NCBI GenBank assembly: GCA_963677355.2
Contig: CAXXXQ010000002.1
Coordinates: forward strand, 434,001-498,000
Source: Thiomicrorhabdus sp963677355
GTDB taxonomy: Bacteria; Pseudomonadota; Gammaproteobacteria; Thiomicrospirales; Thiomicrospiraceae
DNA length: 64,000 nt
Direction: 5' to 3'
The first letter of the stretch is position 1, and every line of letters begins with the position of its first letter. Position numbers and translations under genes: made by a program. Below the pieces are notes generated by a model, which worked only from the letters and a program-made list of their open reading frames with translations, was not told the origin of the DNA and did not search any database. Positions 16,315-26,845 of the stretch are shown here, one piece after another.

Positions 16315-19300
16315 ATGTCAGAGCCGTCAACTCCCAATAAAATTTATAAAAATCAACTAGATGCACTGAATTCGATTCAGGGCTGCCTGACGAAAGATCG
16401 TTTTCGATTGCAGCGTTCGATCAAGGATAAGAGGTATGAAAGTATCCCGGTTGAAGCCTTGCAGGCAGATAAGAATTGGCAAAAGTTGTCGGCGCAGATA
16501 GTGGCGTCAGTCTTAAATGTTGAGCATAGGAAGCAGCTGGTTCCGCAGATTGAATACGACGATAAGTTGCCGGTTGCCAATAAAAAAGACGAGTTGGTAG
16601 AGCTGATTAAAAATAATCAGGTCGTGGTCATTGCCGGGGAAACCGGGTCGGGTAAAACGACACAGATTCCCAAAATCTGTCTGGAAGCGGGCTTAGGTAT
16701 ACATGGCAAAATCGGTTGTACTCAGCCGAGAAGATTGGCTGCCAGAAGTGTCGCCGAACGTATTGCTGAAGAGCTCGGCTCGTCATTAGGACAACTGGTC
16801 GGTTACCAAGTGCGTTTTCTGGATCAGGTCCACCAGGATAGCTTGATTAAAGTAATGACCGACGGGATTTTATTGGCCGAAGTGCAAAATGATCGTTTCC
16901 TGAATCAATATGAAGCCATTATTATCGATGAAGCGCACGAGCGTAGCATCAATATCGATTTCTTGCTTGGTATCCTGAAGCAGCTGTTACCGAAACGTCC
17001 CGATTTGAAAGTCATCATCACTTCGGCAACCATTGATACCCAAAGGTTTGCCGATCATTTTACTTTCAATGGTATTAAGCCGCCGGTTGTCGAGGTTTCC
17101 GGACGAACCTATCCGGTTGAGGTGCGTTACCGTCCGTTGAGCGTCTATGAAGATGATGCCGGCAATCAGATCGAGCAAGAGATGGTCGACGGCATTGTCG
17201 CCGCCATAGATGAGTTGGCTCTGGAAGATCCTTTTGGCGATGTACTGGTGTTTCAGGTCGGGGAACGGGATATCAAGGAGACCGCGGAAGCTTTACGCAA
17301 ACATCAGATGAAAAATACCGAAGTGGTGCCTCTGTATGCTCGTTTGTCGATGGCCGAGCAGCAGAAGGTATTTCAAACTTCACAGAAGCGCCGCATCATT
17401 CTCAGTACTAATGTCGCCGAAACCTCTTTAACGGTGCCGGGCATTAAATTTGTAATCGACCCCGGACAAGTCAGAATCAGTCGTTACAGTGTTAGAAATA
17501 AGGTACAACGTCTTCCGGTCGAAAAAATTTCCCAAGCGTCTGCAAATCAGCGAAAAGGACGTTGCGGTCGAGTCAGTGACGGTATTTGCATTCGTTTGTA
17601 TGACGAAGAGGATTTCAATAGCCGTCCGGAATTTACCGATCCTGAAATTCATCGTACTGCCTTGTCGTCCATTATTTTGACCATGGCGCAGTTGAATTTG
17701 GGTGACGTTAAACGTTTTCCGTTTATTGAGGCGCCGAACGATAAAGCCGTTAATGACGGTTTCCGGCAGCTACACGAGCTGGGCGCACTTGACGACAAGC
17801 GCCGTTTAACCGAAGAAGGGCGACAGATCGCTAAACTGCCGATTGATCCGAGCGTCGCCAAAATGGTGATCGAGGCGGAAAAAAACGGCGTGGTCGCCGA
17901 GGTGGTCATTATCGCCGCGGTGTTAAGTATTCAGGATCCGCGCGATATCAATGAAGCCACTATGCAGGCTGCTCGCACTGCACATAAACCGTTTGAAGAC
18001 GAACGTTCCGATTTTCTGTTTTTCCTTAATCTGTGGCGTTTTTACGAACACCAACGTCGTCACCTGTCGCAGAACAAATTGCGTAAACTGTGCAAAACCA
18101 ATTATCTCTCCTATTTGAGAATGAAAGAGTGGCATGAGCTGACGATGCAGCTTGAGCAGAGTTTGAAACGTATCGGCATGAAAGTCGGCGAGCTGCATAT
18201 CTACGAAGAGGTTCGCAAACGTCTGCCTAATGGTCAGGAAGCCGCCGTGGAGGAGCGCTTGAGCGACTTGCATAGCATCGCTGTGCATCGTTCTTTGTTG
18301 GCCGGTTTGTTAGGCAATATTTCAACCAAGGATGATGAAAAGTCTTATTTGGGCGCACGCAATACCAAGTTATTTATCCATCCGAGTTCCAGTCTGTTTA
18401 AGCGCAAGCCGAAATGGATGCTGTCGGCCGAGTTGGTGGAAACCTCTAAGCTCTATGCCAGAACCAATGCGGCGATTGATGTCCGCTGGGTGGAAAATCT
18501 AGCCAAACATTTAATTAAACACAGTTACAGTGATCCGCATTGGCAGAAAAAAGCGGGGCAGGTTGGTGCTTATGAATCGATCACCTTATATGGTTTGCCT
18601 ATCGTCACCAAGCGACACTGTAACTACGGGCCGATAAACCCGGTTGAATCGCACAAGATATTCCTACGGCATGCGCTAGTAGAAGGACAGTTATCGACCC
18701 AAGCCAAATTTTTTGTTCATAACCAGCAGCTAATTAGCCAAGTTGAAAAACTGGAGCATAAGCTTCGCCGTCCCGATTTTCTGGTTGATGACGAAGTCTT
18801 ATACCGTTTCTATGCAGAACGGATTCCGGATCATATCTACAGCAAACCGGCGTTTGAAAAGTGGGTGAAAAAAACGGAGCAGCAAGCGCCGGAAAAATTG
18901 GCCGCACTGTTTTTGAATGAGCAGGAACTGATGAAGCAATCCGCAGATCAGGACCTGTTACATGACTATCCGGATCAAGTTCATCTAAGTAATCAAATTA
19001 CGTTGGATGTCGATTACCAGTTTGAACCCGGTAAAGAGCAAGACGGTTTGGTTTATCACTTGCCGCTCGCAACTTTGAATACGGTTAATCCCGAGCAGTT
19101 TGAATGGTTGACCCCCGGGTTATTGAAAGAGAAAACCGCTTTTTATATTAAGAGTTTGCCCAAAGGTTTGCGTAAACAGTTTATTCCGGCTCCTCAATAT
19201 GCCGATCTGGTCTTGAAAGAGATGAGCCCGGATAAGAAATTGCAGGCCAATAAGGTTGAAAGTTACGTGAATCAACTGATTTGGGCTTTGAATAGGCGGG

Positions 19301-20337
19301 CTAACCAGAAGGTCTCGGTGAATGATTTTCAAAATATCGAGCTGCCTTCACATCTGAGACCTTACTATATTTTGGAAGATGAAAAAGGTCGTAGGTTAGC
19401 TGAAAACGCAGATTTACAGGTTCTTAAAAGCGAATACCAGCATTTAGTGGATGCGAAAATCCAGCAGCATCAGAAAAAACGTAGCCAACCGAGTCAAATC
19501 ATTGAAGAGTGGAATTTCGGTGACTTGGCCGACAGCAAAACCATTCGCAGTCATGGTAAAGAGATGTTGGCTTATCCGGCTCTGCAACTTGACGGTGAAG
19601 CGGTTGTTCTAGGGTTGATGGGCGATGAAGAATCGGCCAGAACAGCGCATGGTGAGGCGGTTTTATGCTTGATTGAACGCTTGTTGCAGGATAAATCCAA
19701 ATACTTGCAGAAGAAATTACCTATGCAGAAAGCCTGTTTATGCTACGCCCCGTACGGCACCTGCCAGGACTTGACTCAGCAGGTTATCGATCGGGCGTTG
19801 CATCAATTGGTTCCCGAGCCGGAGTTGATTCGCACCCAGGCCGATTTTGAGCAAGGCTTGGAGAGGGTGCGTATGCATTGGATTGAAAAATCCCAGCAGA
19901 TCGCCAATCAAGTCAATGTCATTCTGACTACCCATCAACAGATTGCCAAACAGGTTCGAGGTAAGGTAAATCCGCGTTGGTTGGCCTCGGTAGCGGATAT
20001 TCAGGCCCAGTTGGATGGCCTGATTTCCAAGGACTTTGTGCGTAAGACGCCGGAAGTTTGGTTTAAGCAGATGGATCGTTATTTGAAAGCGCTTAGCGTC
20101 CGCTTGGAAAAACTCGACCAAGATCCAGCGAAAGATCAGAAAGCGATCAGGGAGATCTCTCCGCTACTTAAGCAGTATGAAATGTTGGCGGATGAACCGG
20201 CCTATCAAGATCAACCGGCTTTGGAAGAGATAAGGTGGATGCTGGAAGAATTACGGGTTTCTTTATTTTCGCAGCCGTTGAAAACCTTAAAACCGGTTTC
20301 GGTGCAGCGAGTAGAAAAGTTAATCAAAGCCCTTTGA
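16315..20337 (+). CDS. hrpA: ATP-dependent RNA helicase HrpA
   Basis: A 1340-residue DEAH-box helicase; in E. coli HrpA takes part in mRNA processing and rescue of stalled ribosomes. Motif I GETGSGKTTQ, motif II DEAH (IIDEAHERSIN), motif III SAT and motif VI QRKGRCGR are all present, followed by HA2, OB-fold and the long DUF3418 C-terminal half. It is slightly longer than E. coli HrpA (1300). It is divergent from the persulfide dioxygenase; the 209-bp gap between them holds no further gene. Confidence 0.96.
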   Translation: MSEPSTPNKIYKNQLDALNSIQGCLTKDRFRLQRSIKDKRYESIPVEALQADKNWQKLSAQIVASVLNVEHRKQLVPQIEYDDKLPVANKKDELVELIKNNQVVVIAGETGSGKTTQIPKICLEAGLGIHGKIGCTQPRRLAARSVAERIAEELGSSLGQLVGYQVRFLDQVHQDSLIKVMTDGILLAEVQNDRFLNQYEAIIIDEAHERSINIDFLLGILKQLLPKRPDLKVIITSATIDTQRFADHFTFNGIKPPVVEVSGRTYPVEVRYRPLSVYEDDAGNQIEQEMVDGIVAAIDELALEDPFGDVLVFQVGERDIKETAEALRKHQMKNTEVVPLYARLSMAEQQKVFQTSQKRRIILSTNVAETSLTVPGIKFVIDPGQVRISRYSVRNKVQRLPVEKISQASANQRKGRCGRVSDGICIRLYDEEDFNSRPEFTDPEIHRTALSSIILTMAQLNLGDVKRFPFIEAPNDKAVNDGFRQLHELGALDDKRRLTEEGRQIAKLPIDPSVAKMVIEAEKNGVVAEVVIIAAVLSIQDPRDINEATMQAARTAHKPFEDERSDFLFFLNLWRFYEHQRRHLSQNKLRKLCKTNYLSYLRMKEWHELTMQLEQSLKRIGMKVGELHIYEEVRKRLPNGQEAAVEERLSDLHSIAVHRSLLAGLLGNISTKDDEKSYLGARNTKLFIHPSSSLFKRKPKWMLSAELVETSKLYARTNAAIDVRWVENLAKHLIKHSYSDPHWQKKAGQVGAYESITLYGLPIVTKRHCNYGPINPVESHKIFLRHALVEGQLSTQAKFFVHNQQLISQVEKLEHKLRRPDFLVDDEVLYRFYAERIPDHIYSKPAFEKWVKKTEQQAPEKLAALFLNEQELMKQSADQDLLHDYPDQVHLSNQITLDVDYQFEPGKEQDGLVYHLPLATLNTVNPEQFEWLTPGLLKEKTAFYIKSLPKGLRKQFIPAPQYADLVLKEMSPDKKLQANKVESYVNQLIWALNRRANQKVSVNDFQNIELPSHLRPYYILEDEKGRRLAENADLQVLKSEYQHLVDAKIQQHQKKRSQPSQIIEEWNFGDLADSKTIRSHGKEMLAYPALQLDGEAVVLGLMGDEESARTAHGEAVLCLIERLLQDKSKYLQKKLPMQKACLCYAPYGTCQDLTQQVIDRALHQLVPEPELIRTQADFEQGLERVRMHWIEKSQQIANQVNVILTTHQQIAKQVRGKVNPRWLASVADIQAQLDGLISKDFVRKTPEVWFKQMDRYLKALSVRLEKLDQDPAKDQKAIREISPLLKQYEMLADEPAYQDQPALEEIRWMLEELRVSLFSQPLKTLKPVSVQRVEKLIKAL

Positions 20338-20510
20338 CTGCTAGGCAACGGAACATACTCGATTGTCTGTTCATATCAAGGTTTACTGATTAACTTGTAT
20401 CCATCTTGGCGGTTAGCTAAACTTGACAAGTAGTATTAATAATTTCTTCAGATTTCGTAAGTGTTATTACGTTACTGTTAACCATGACTTTCAAAAAGAG
20501 GATTGAACTC

Positions 20511-21044
20511 ATGAACACGACAAATAAATTCAAAGCTCCGGTTGCGTTATCGGCTCTATTAATGGTTTCAGCATTAGCCATTACCGGCTGTTCCGGAGAC
20601 AGTGACGAATCGCAAACGGCACAAGGACCTGCGGTAACACAACATAATACGATGGATGTGAAGCAACCGACTCCGCAAGAGGCGGCTAAAGAACCTCTAC
20701 AAGAAGCTCCGGCTCCGGTGGAAGAAGTGGTTAAAGAAACGGCTCAAGAAGTGGAAGCCCAAGTTACCGAAAAAGTTGAAGAGGTCAAAGAAGAGGTGGC
20801 TGCCGCTAGTGCACCTTCCGGTGAAGCGGCTTATGCAACTTGTGCCGGTTGCCATGGCGCTAACGGAGAAGGTGGTGTCGGTCCTCGTCTAAATAATCAA
20901 ACGGTCGATGATATTGTTGCCAAGTTGGAAAAGTATAAATCTGGCGAGCAGGTCGGTCCAATGACGGCGATGATGGCTCCTATGGCAAAACCGTTATCAA
21001 CAGATGATATGAAAGCGATTGCCGAGTACATTACTTCAAAATAA
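20511..21044 (+). CDS. Lipid-anchored mono-haem cytochrome c (c5-like)
   Basis: A 177-residue lipoprotein (lipobox ITGC, Cys27) with an acidic, Glu/Pro/Ala/Val-rich tether of about 75 residues, then one cytochrome c domain with CAGCH (Cys111, Cys114, His115), GPRLNNQ and a distal Met near 155-158. It would carry electrons at the periplasmic face of a membrane. The ATG at 20511 has an AAGAGGA site 7 bases upstream; the earlier ATG at 20484 would spoil the lipoprotein signal. It has its own terminator. The partner oxidase or donor is unknown. Confidence 0.9.
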   Translation: MNTTNKFKAPVALSALLMVSALAITGCSGDSDESQTAQGPAVTQHNTMDVKQPTPQEAAKEPLQEAPAPVEEVVKETAQEVEAQVTEKVEEVKEEVAAASAPSGEAAYATCAGCHGANGEGGVGPRLNNQTVDDIVAKLEKYKSGEQVGPMTAMMAPMAKPLSTDDMKAIAEYITSK

Positions 21045-21064
21045 GCAAAACTGTCTGCTTAGGT

Positions 21065-21092
21065 AAAAAGCACCTTTTTAGGTGCTTTTTTT
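21065..21092 (+). terminator. Rho-independent terminator after the cytochrome gene
   Basis: An 8-bp stem (AAAGCACC / GGTGCTTT) with loop TTTTTA runs into a T tract. Confidence 0.88.
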
Positions 21093-21225
21093 ATAAATAA
21101 ATCCTCCGTTATAAAAATACCTAAGCTTCCTATTGCTACGAAATAGAAGCGTTTAAAAGCGCACTGTCATATAGTGTTAACTTGAATTTGCTAACCTTAG
21201 TTGATTAACCCGTAAGAAATTTTTT

Positions 21226-23061
21226 ATGTTAATTGAGTCTCTTGTTATTTTTGCGTTTTTGGTTGGGATGTTGAGTGCCCTGTCTCTGCCGTTAGGCGCT
21301 TTAACCATTAAGTTTTGGACCCCGGGGGAGAAAGAGATCGCCTGGTTGATGGCTTTTGGTGCCGGTGCCTTGCTGTCGGCCGTGACTATTGACCTGTTTG
21401 CTCCTTCCATTCATAACGGACATTTTATTGCGGTAGCCGTCGGTTCGGTAATCGGTAGCATTTTTTATCTAGTTCTGAATAATCAGCTGAACCAAAAAGG
21501 GGGGTTCTTACGAAAAACCGCAACCCTGATTCAATATGTAAGGCATCAGCAAAAGCTTCAGAATAAACAGCTTTCTTTTTCGATCAACCGTCTTGAACTA
21601 TTTAAGGAAATAGAAGAAAGCGATTATCAAAAGCTGTTTGCCATGTTTAAGATTCGCCATCTTAAAGCCAATCAGGTGGTGTTTCACAAAGGAGATCCGC
21701 TCAATGAGTTCTATATCATTCAAAGCGGAAAGGTGAATTTACGCAAAGCTTCTTTAGGTCTAAAGGTGGTTGCCGAACTAGAGGCGCATGATGTTTTCGG
21801 TCATTTCGGTTTTTTGTCTTCACAAGAAAGCGCTTTTCTAGCGCAGGCCGCAGAGGATGTCACGCTTTGGGTTTTGGAACGCAAAGATATTAACCAGCTG
21901 CTTGCAGACTCCGATAACTTTTATGAAACCTTGCTCGCTTATTATCAGGACAATAGTGAATTGGCTGTTTATCTGCAAGATGAACACGGCCAGACGGTAG
22001 AGCAAAGTTTGCAGACGGTAGAGTTTATTTATCAATTGTTAAAGAGCGAACGCCGCTTGCCGTTTAACCGGGAAAACAGAACGACTTACGAGGATGCTCT
22101 GCAACGCTTGAATCACTCCAGTCGTTTCGATCTATTTGATGCGTGTCCGGATGCCATCAAGACGGTGATGGCGAGCAAACTTAAAAAACGAACCGCCAAA
22201 GCTGGAGAGACGCTATTTGCACATAATGCGGATGCAGATCGATTGTATCTGCTGGATTCAGGAAGGGTGGCGTTGATAGATCCTAAAAAACGTTCGACGG
22301 CCAATGAATGTCTGCTGTCAGGTGCCTTTTTCGGCGGAATGGCTTTTGTGGTCGGCGGTCGACACAGTAGTACGGCTATAGCGAGTTCCGATGTGACTTT
22401 TTGGGTATTGGAAAAACACGATTTTGAAATCTTGTTGAGCCATGTCCCTACATTAAACGAAAAACTGGCCGTTTATTTGAAGAATCATAAAATCCGTGAT
22501 TACTTGACCACCCAGCAACGTTTGTCGGTTTCCAAGGCGGAACTGTGGGTCAAAAAATCGACAAAAAAACTGATGCCGAATAATTTACCCAGTCTGACAT
22601 CGCTTGATCAACATGTCCATCAGCATAAGGCAGCTTATTTGGCTATCTGGTTGGGGATTTTTTTGGATGGTATTCCCGAATCGCTGATGATTGGGTCTCA
22701 TATCAGCGACACACATATGATGAGTATCAGCTTGATTGCGGCCATTTTTATTTCCAACTATCCGGAAGCGTTGTCCAGTTCGGCGAGTATGCAGGAGCAA
22801 GGCATTCCGTTTAGAAAAATTCTGTTTGCCTGGACCTCTTTAATGGTGATGACCGGCATTGGTGCGGCTATCGGCAATGTCATGTTGGCGGAAGCCAGTC
22901 CGGATATGTTTGCTTTTATTAGCGGCATGGCCGCCGGAGCTATGTTGACGGTAATCGCGGAAACCATGTTGCCGGAAGCTTATGCCCGAGGGGGATCTAT
23001 TATCGGCTTTGTTACTCTGGTCGGCTTCCTCAGCGCGATCATGTTCAAGTTTTTTGATTGA
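21226..23061 (+). CDS. ZIP-like membrane transporter split by two cyclic-nucleotide-binding-fold domains
   Basis: A 611-residue protein with an unusual layout. Residues 1-90 form three hydrophobic helices. Two cNMP-binding (CRP-like) folds follow at about 125-245 and 300-430. The C-terminal 150 residues form about five helices with GIFLDGIPESLMIGSHI and ISNYPEALSSS, which resemble the TM4 and TM5 metal-site helices of ZIP transporters with the usual histidine replaced (DGIPES for HNFPEG). Neither cNMP fold keeps the Glu and Arg of the phosphate-binding cassette (FGHFGFL; FFGGMAF), so the ligand may not be cAMP. It is probably a regulated inner-membrane transporter. It is followed by convergent ackA with no clear terminator. 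Confidence 0.75.
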   Translation: MLIESLVIFAFLVGMLSALSLPLGALTIKFWTPGEKEIAWLMAFGAGALLSAVTIDLFAPSIHNGHFIAVAVGSVIGSIFYLVLNNQLNQKGGFLRKTATLIQYVRHQQKLQNKQLSFSINRLELFKEIEESDYQKLFAMFKIRHLKANQVVFHKGDPLNEFYIIQSGKVNLRKASLGLKVVAELEAHDVFGHFGFLSSQESAFLAQAAEDVTLWVLERKDINQLLADSDNFYETLLAYYQDNSELAVYLQDEHGQTVEQSLQTVEFIYQLLKSERRLPFNRENRTTYEDALQRLNHSSRFDLFDACPDAIKTVMASKLKKRTAKAGETLFAHNADADRLYLLDSGRVALIDPKKRSTANECLLSGAFFGGMAFVVGGRHSSTAIASSDVTFWVLEKHDFEILLSHVPTLNEKLAVYLKNHKIRDYLTTQQRLSVSKAELWVKKSTKKLMPNNLPSLTSLDQHVHQHKAAYLAIWLGIFLDGIPESLMIGSHISDTHMMSISLIAAIFISNYPEALSSSASMQEQGIPFRKILFAWTSLMVMTGIGAAIGNVMLAEASPDMFAFISGMAAGAMLTVIAETMLPEAYARGGSIIGFVTLVGFLSAIMFKFFD

Positions 23062-23075
23062 GATGAGCGACGTTT

Positions 23076-24260
23076 TCACTCTTCAACCAGAGATAATGCA
23101 TGTTGGGCGATCTGCCACTCCTCATCCGTCGGGATTACCCAGACAGGAATGCTGCTGGTTTCTGTTGAGATGACACCTTCCTGTCCGGCGATCATGGCTT
23201 CATTTTCAGACTCGTCAACTTCGAGGTTAAGCATTGTGGAAAAACCGTTGATCACTAGCTCACGAATGGCGGCGGCATTTTCACCGATACCTCCGGTAAA
23301 GACGATCGCATCCACTTCATCCATAATAGCCATATAACTGCCGATAATTTTGTTTAGCCGATAGACATAAAGTTCAATCGCCAGTTCTGCGGCATGGTTC
23401 TCTATTTCCGGATTGTCGATGACCTCAAGTATCGTGCGCATATCACTTTCGCCGCACAAGCCGAGCAGTCCGCTTTGTTCGTTCAACAGGTGATAGACCT
23501 GATCGGCGCTGTATCCCAGTCGTTTAATCAAATAAAGAGGAATGGCCGGATCGAGATCGCCGCTACGGGTACCCATTACTAAACCTTCCAACGGCGTGAA
23601 TCCCATACTGGTATCGATACTTTCACCCATTTCAATAGCACAGACACTAGCGCCGTTGCCCAAATGTAACGAGATTAAGTTACATTCTTCGACCGGTTTA
23701 TCATGCAGATCGGCAAAGCGCTCGACGATAAACTCGTGAGAAGAGCCGTGAAAACCGTATTTGCGGATCTGGTGTTGTTGGTAAAGTTGGTCAGGAAGGG
23801 CATAGTGATAGGCGTAATCCGGCAAGGTTTGGTGGAACGCGGTATCGAATACGGCAACCTGTTCTATAGAGGGATAATGGCCGGCGATGAATTTTATCGG
23901 TGCTAAATTGGCCGGAGTGTGAATCGGAGCCAAAGGCGTCAGTTCTTCAATGCTTTGAATGACGTCATTATCGATAATCACCGGCTCATGAAATATCTCC
24001 CCTCCATGCACCACTCGATGAGCAATGGCGCTGAGTTCGCAGATGGTGCTCAAACAGCCTAGTTCTTGCAGACGATTTTCAATTTGTGCAAAGGCATCGA
24101 TGTATTTTTCCGCTTCGTGATGCTCTAAGGTTATCTCTTCATCTCCCGGATGAATTTCCAGGTGATCCACCAAACCATGGTAGATCAATTGTAAATCATG
24201 GCCGAGAAATAGGCTGTATTTCAAGGAGGAGCTGCCTGCGTTAATTACCAAAACTTTCAT
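23076..24260 (-). CDS. ackA: Acetate kinase
   Basis: Interconverts acetyl phosphate plus ADP and acetate plus ATP. The 394-residue protein starts VLVINAGSSSLKYSLF (Asn7), then AHRVVHGG, FDTAFHQTLP, the nucleotide loop HLGNGASVCAIE, and GTRSGDLDP; VFTGGIGENAA is near the C terminus. It lies 33 bp after pta on the same strand, so the two form a pta-ackA operon. Confidence 0.97.
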   Translation of the reverse strand: MKVLVINAGSSSLKYSLFLGHDLQLIYHGLVDHLEIHPGDEEITLEHHEAEKYIDAFAQIENRLQELGCLSTICELSAIAHRVVHGGEIFHEPVIIDNDVIQSIEELTPLAPIHTPANLAPIKFIAGHYPSIEQVAVFDTAFHQTLPDYAYHYALPDQLYQQHQIRKYGFHGSSHEFIVERFADLHDKPVEECNLISLHLGNGASVCAIEMGESIDTSMGFTPLEGLVMGTRSGDLDPAIPLYLIKRLGYSADQVYHLLNEQSGLLGLCGESDMRTILEVIDNPEIENHAAELAIELYVYRLNKIIGSYMAIMDEVDAIVFTGGIGENAAAIRELVINGFSTMLNLEVDESENEAMIAGQEGVISTETSSIPVWVIPTDEEWQIAQHALSLVEE

Positions 24261-24293
24261 TTCAACTCCTGATTGAGTGACAAATACTTTCGT

Positions 24294-26360
24294 TTATTGC
24301 TGATGCGCTTGAATGGCCGTGATGGCAACCGTGTTGACGATATCCGTCACGCTGCAACCTCGGCTTAAGTCATTAACCGGCTTTTTCAAGCCTTGCAGAA
24401 CCGGACCGATGGCAATCGCATCGGAAGCTCTTTGTACCGCTTTGTAAGTGTTGTTTCCGGTATTCAGATCCGGAAAAATAAACACGGTCGCTTGACCGGC
24501 AACTTGACTGTTAGGTAGCTTTTGCCGTCCGACATCAGCGTCAATGGCCGCGTCATATTGAATCGGACCTTCAAGTAATAAATCGGGACGGAGTTGTTTA
24601 GCTTTTTCGGTTGCCTGGATGACTTTGTCGACTTCATCACCGTGACCTGAACTACCGGTTGAATAGGAGAGTAGGGCAACCTTAGGTTCAATGCCGAATT
24701 GTTTGGCCGTGTCAGCCGACGTGACGGCAATTTCCGCCAACTGTTCCGAGGTCGGTTTCTGGTTGACTGCACAGTCGCCGTAAACCAGAACCCGGGTATC
24801 GAAACACATAAAAAACACACTGGAGACGGTGCGAATTTCCGGCTGGGTTTTAATGATCTGTAGAGCGGGTCTGACGGTATCGGCGGTGGTATGGTTAGCG
24901 CCCGATACCATACCGTCGGCTTTACCGGTTTGCACCATCATGGTAGCGAAGTAGTTGACATGAGTCATGGAGTCGCGGGCAACATCCCGTGTCAAACCTT
25001 TATGTTTGCGCATTTCGTAAAAAGTTTCGATAAACTCTTCTTTCCATTGACTCTGTTCCGGATCGATGATGTCTACGCCTTCCAAATTAATCCCAAGCAG
25101 GCTGGAGCGATAATGGATTTCTTCCGCATTCCCTAACAATACCGGCTTAACCACCTGACGGTTATGTAGTACTTCGCAGGCGCGCAGTACACGTTCGTCG
25201 TCAGATTCAGGCAGGACAATGGTTTGCCGCTCGGTCCGTGCTTTTTCGAATAGGCTGAATTCGAACATGGTCGGCGTCATAATGTGATGAGTATCACTGT
25301 GCTGTTGAAGTTTTTCAAGCAGGCATTGTCTGTCAACCCATTTATCAAATAGCCCTAAAGCCATATTGGTTTTCTGTTTGTTTTCTACATGGAACTTGGC
25401 TTCAACCTGTGAAGCCAGCATCGCGGTTTCATAGGTATCGGTCTCAACCGAGATAATCGGCAGGGCATTTTCGTTGAAATCGAATATCAAGTTTTGGATG
25501 ACCGGGGCGGGTTTTAAGCCGCCGGTCAGGATGACCCCGGAAATGATCGGCAAGCGACGATCCAGCATGCTCATTGCCGAGGCGAGCAGTATATCGGTTC
25601 GATCCCCGGGAACGATGACCAGATCTCCTTGTTTGACTCGTGGCAGATAGTGCTCCGGGGTCATGGCCGCCACAATGGGTTCTTGTACCAGACGATTCCA
25701 GCCGACTTTCTTTTTGGTAAGGATTTCACCGCTCAATGCCTTGGCCACTTCAATAACGGTAGGCAAGTTGAGCGCTTCCAGTTCCGGAATAAAAAAGATG
25801 GGCAAATTTGATGTTGAGCGGGTTTGTTCTGCGAGTTCTAGCGGGACGCGATTGATGAAAAAAGCGAAAGGATCAAGACTGTGGTGAGTATGGCGTTCGA
25901 TTTCGATTTCCTGAAAAATCTCATCCTTGGTTTTATTCATGCCATTAATGACCGAGACGAAAGTGCTATTGAAATTTTTGGCCAAGGTGAGATTGATATC
26001 AAAATCGATGACGGAAGCTGCGCGGCTTAACTCCATTCCTTGAATCAAAACAAAGTCATACTCTTGGGCAAGCTTTTGATAATGTTGAATAAGTTTTTCA
26101 TAGAGTTCGTGCGTTTTATTTTCGCTAACCGATTGAGTCGCTTCTGCTAGGCTGACTCCGAACATCTCTTGCTGAACAAGGTTAAGCTGGAATGTTTTGT
26201 TGATGTACTCGAAATCTTCGCTATGTTTGGATTCGTAAATAGGGATGAAATAGGCGATGTGTTCATGCCGTTGACGAAGCATGGCCATCAGTCCGAGGGA
26301 GATAATCAAACTGCCTGCATGACGCTCTCGTGAGGCGATATATAAACTGTTGGTTTTCAT
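24294..26360 (-). CDS. pta: Phosphate acetyltransferase, long form with regulatory N-terminal half
   Basis: Converts acetyl-CoA plus phosphate to acetyl phosphate and CoA. The 688-residue protein has an N-terminal P-loop-like/DRTGG region (LVIVPGDRTDILLA near residue 245) and a C-terminal PTA domain with PESDDERVLRACE, SVFFMCFDTRVLVYGD and STGSSGHGDEVDKV. E. coli Pta is 714 residues. First gene of pta-ackA. The N-terminal P-loop starts IASRERHAGSLI, without the classical GKT, which is tolerated in this family. Confidence 0.95.
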   Translation of the reverse strand: MKTNSLYIASRERHAGSLIISLGLMAMLRQRHEHIAYFIPIYESKHSEDFEYINKTFQLNLVQQEMFGVSLAEATQSVSENKTHELYEKLIQHYQKLAQEYDFVLIQGMELSRAASVIDFDINLTLAKNFNSTFVSVINGMNKTKDEIFQEIEIERHTHHSLDPFAFFINRVPLELAEQTRSTSNLPIFFIPELEALNLPTVIEVAKALSGEILTKKKVGWNRLVQEPIVAAMTPEHYLPRVKQGDLVIVPGDRTDILLASAMSMLDRRLPIISGVILTGGLKPAPVIQNLIFDFNENALPIISVETDTYETAMLASQVEAKFHVENKQKTNMALGLFDKWVDRQCLLEKLQQHSDTHHIMTPTMFEFSLFEKARTERQTIVLPESDDERVLRACEVLHNRQVVKPVLLGNAEEIHYRSSLLGINLEGVDIIDPEQSQWKEEFIETFYEMRKHKGLTRDVARDSMTHVNYFATMMVQTGKADGMVSGANHTTADTVRPALQIIKTQPEIRTVSSVFFMCFDTRVLVYGDCAVNQKPTSEQLAEIAVTSADTAKQFGIEPKVALLSYSTGSSGHGDEVDKVIQATEKAKQLRPDLLLEGPIQYDAAIDADVGRQKLPNSQVAGQATVFIFPDLNTGNNTYKAVQRASDAIAIGPVLQGLKKPVNDLSRGCSVTDIVNTVAITAIQAHQQ

Positions 26361-26845
26361 AGTGATGGCCGTACCGACAAATTTGTCCTATGGTTGATTC
26401 ATAAAAGCATAGCATTTCAAGATGTCACTTTGATTAAAGCCGCCGCTTGAATGTCCGTGACATGAATTATATGGTTTTGTATTGTATCGTTTCTATTTTG
26501 ATTTATCGCCTAGGATGTTTTTAGCTTTGTTTATTTAAAAAACAATTAGTTATTATTCTTTGTTAATGTTATTTTTAACTTTCTTGGCGGTATTTTAAGT
26601 TGTTGCAAGCTTCATTGCCGGCGGTGGGTGATGAATTGTTGACAGGTTCGCTATGGTCAGACTTTGTTAACCATTCATTGTTATGGCTTTTTATAAACTA
26701 AAAAAATGAAATTTATTCTACTAAGTGTACTGTACAGTCAAAGAAATTCCTATTTTTCTTCAAATTTAGTGATGGTAATTCAATGAAAAGCCTTTAAACT
26801 GCAAAAAATAACAATATAAAACTTTTTTAATGGAGATGACAGAAT
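26361..26845. other. 485-bp gene-free region between pta and a small exported protein
   Basis: AT-rich and presumably holding both divergent promoters. The only symmetry I see is a 10-bp palindrome ACTGTACAGT at 26729-26738. No open frame looks coding. Confidence 0.6.

Noticed and set aside
26729..26738. ACTGTACAGT palindrome as a LexA box
   Set aside because: LexA boxes need CTG-N10-CAG in gammaproteobacteria; here the two halves are fused with too short a spacer.
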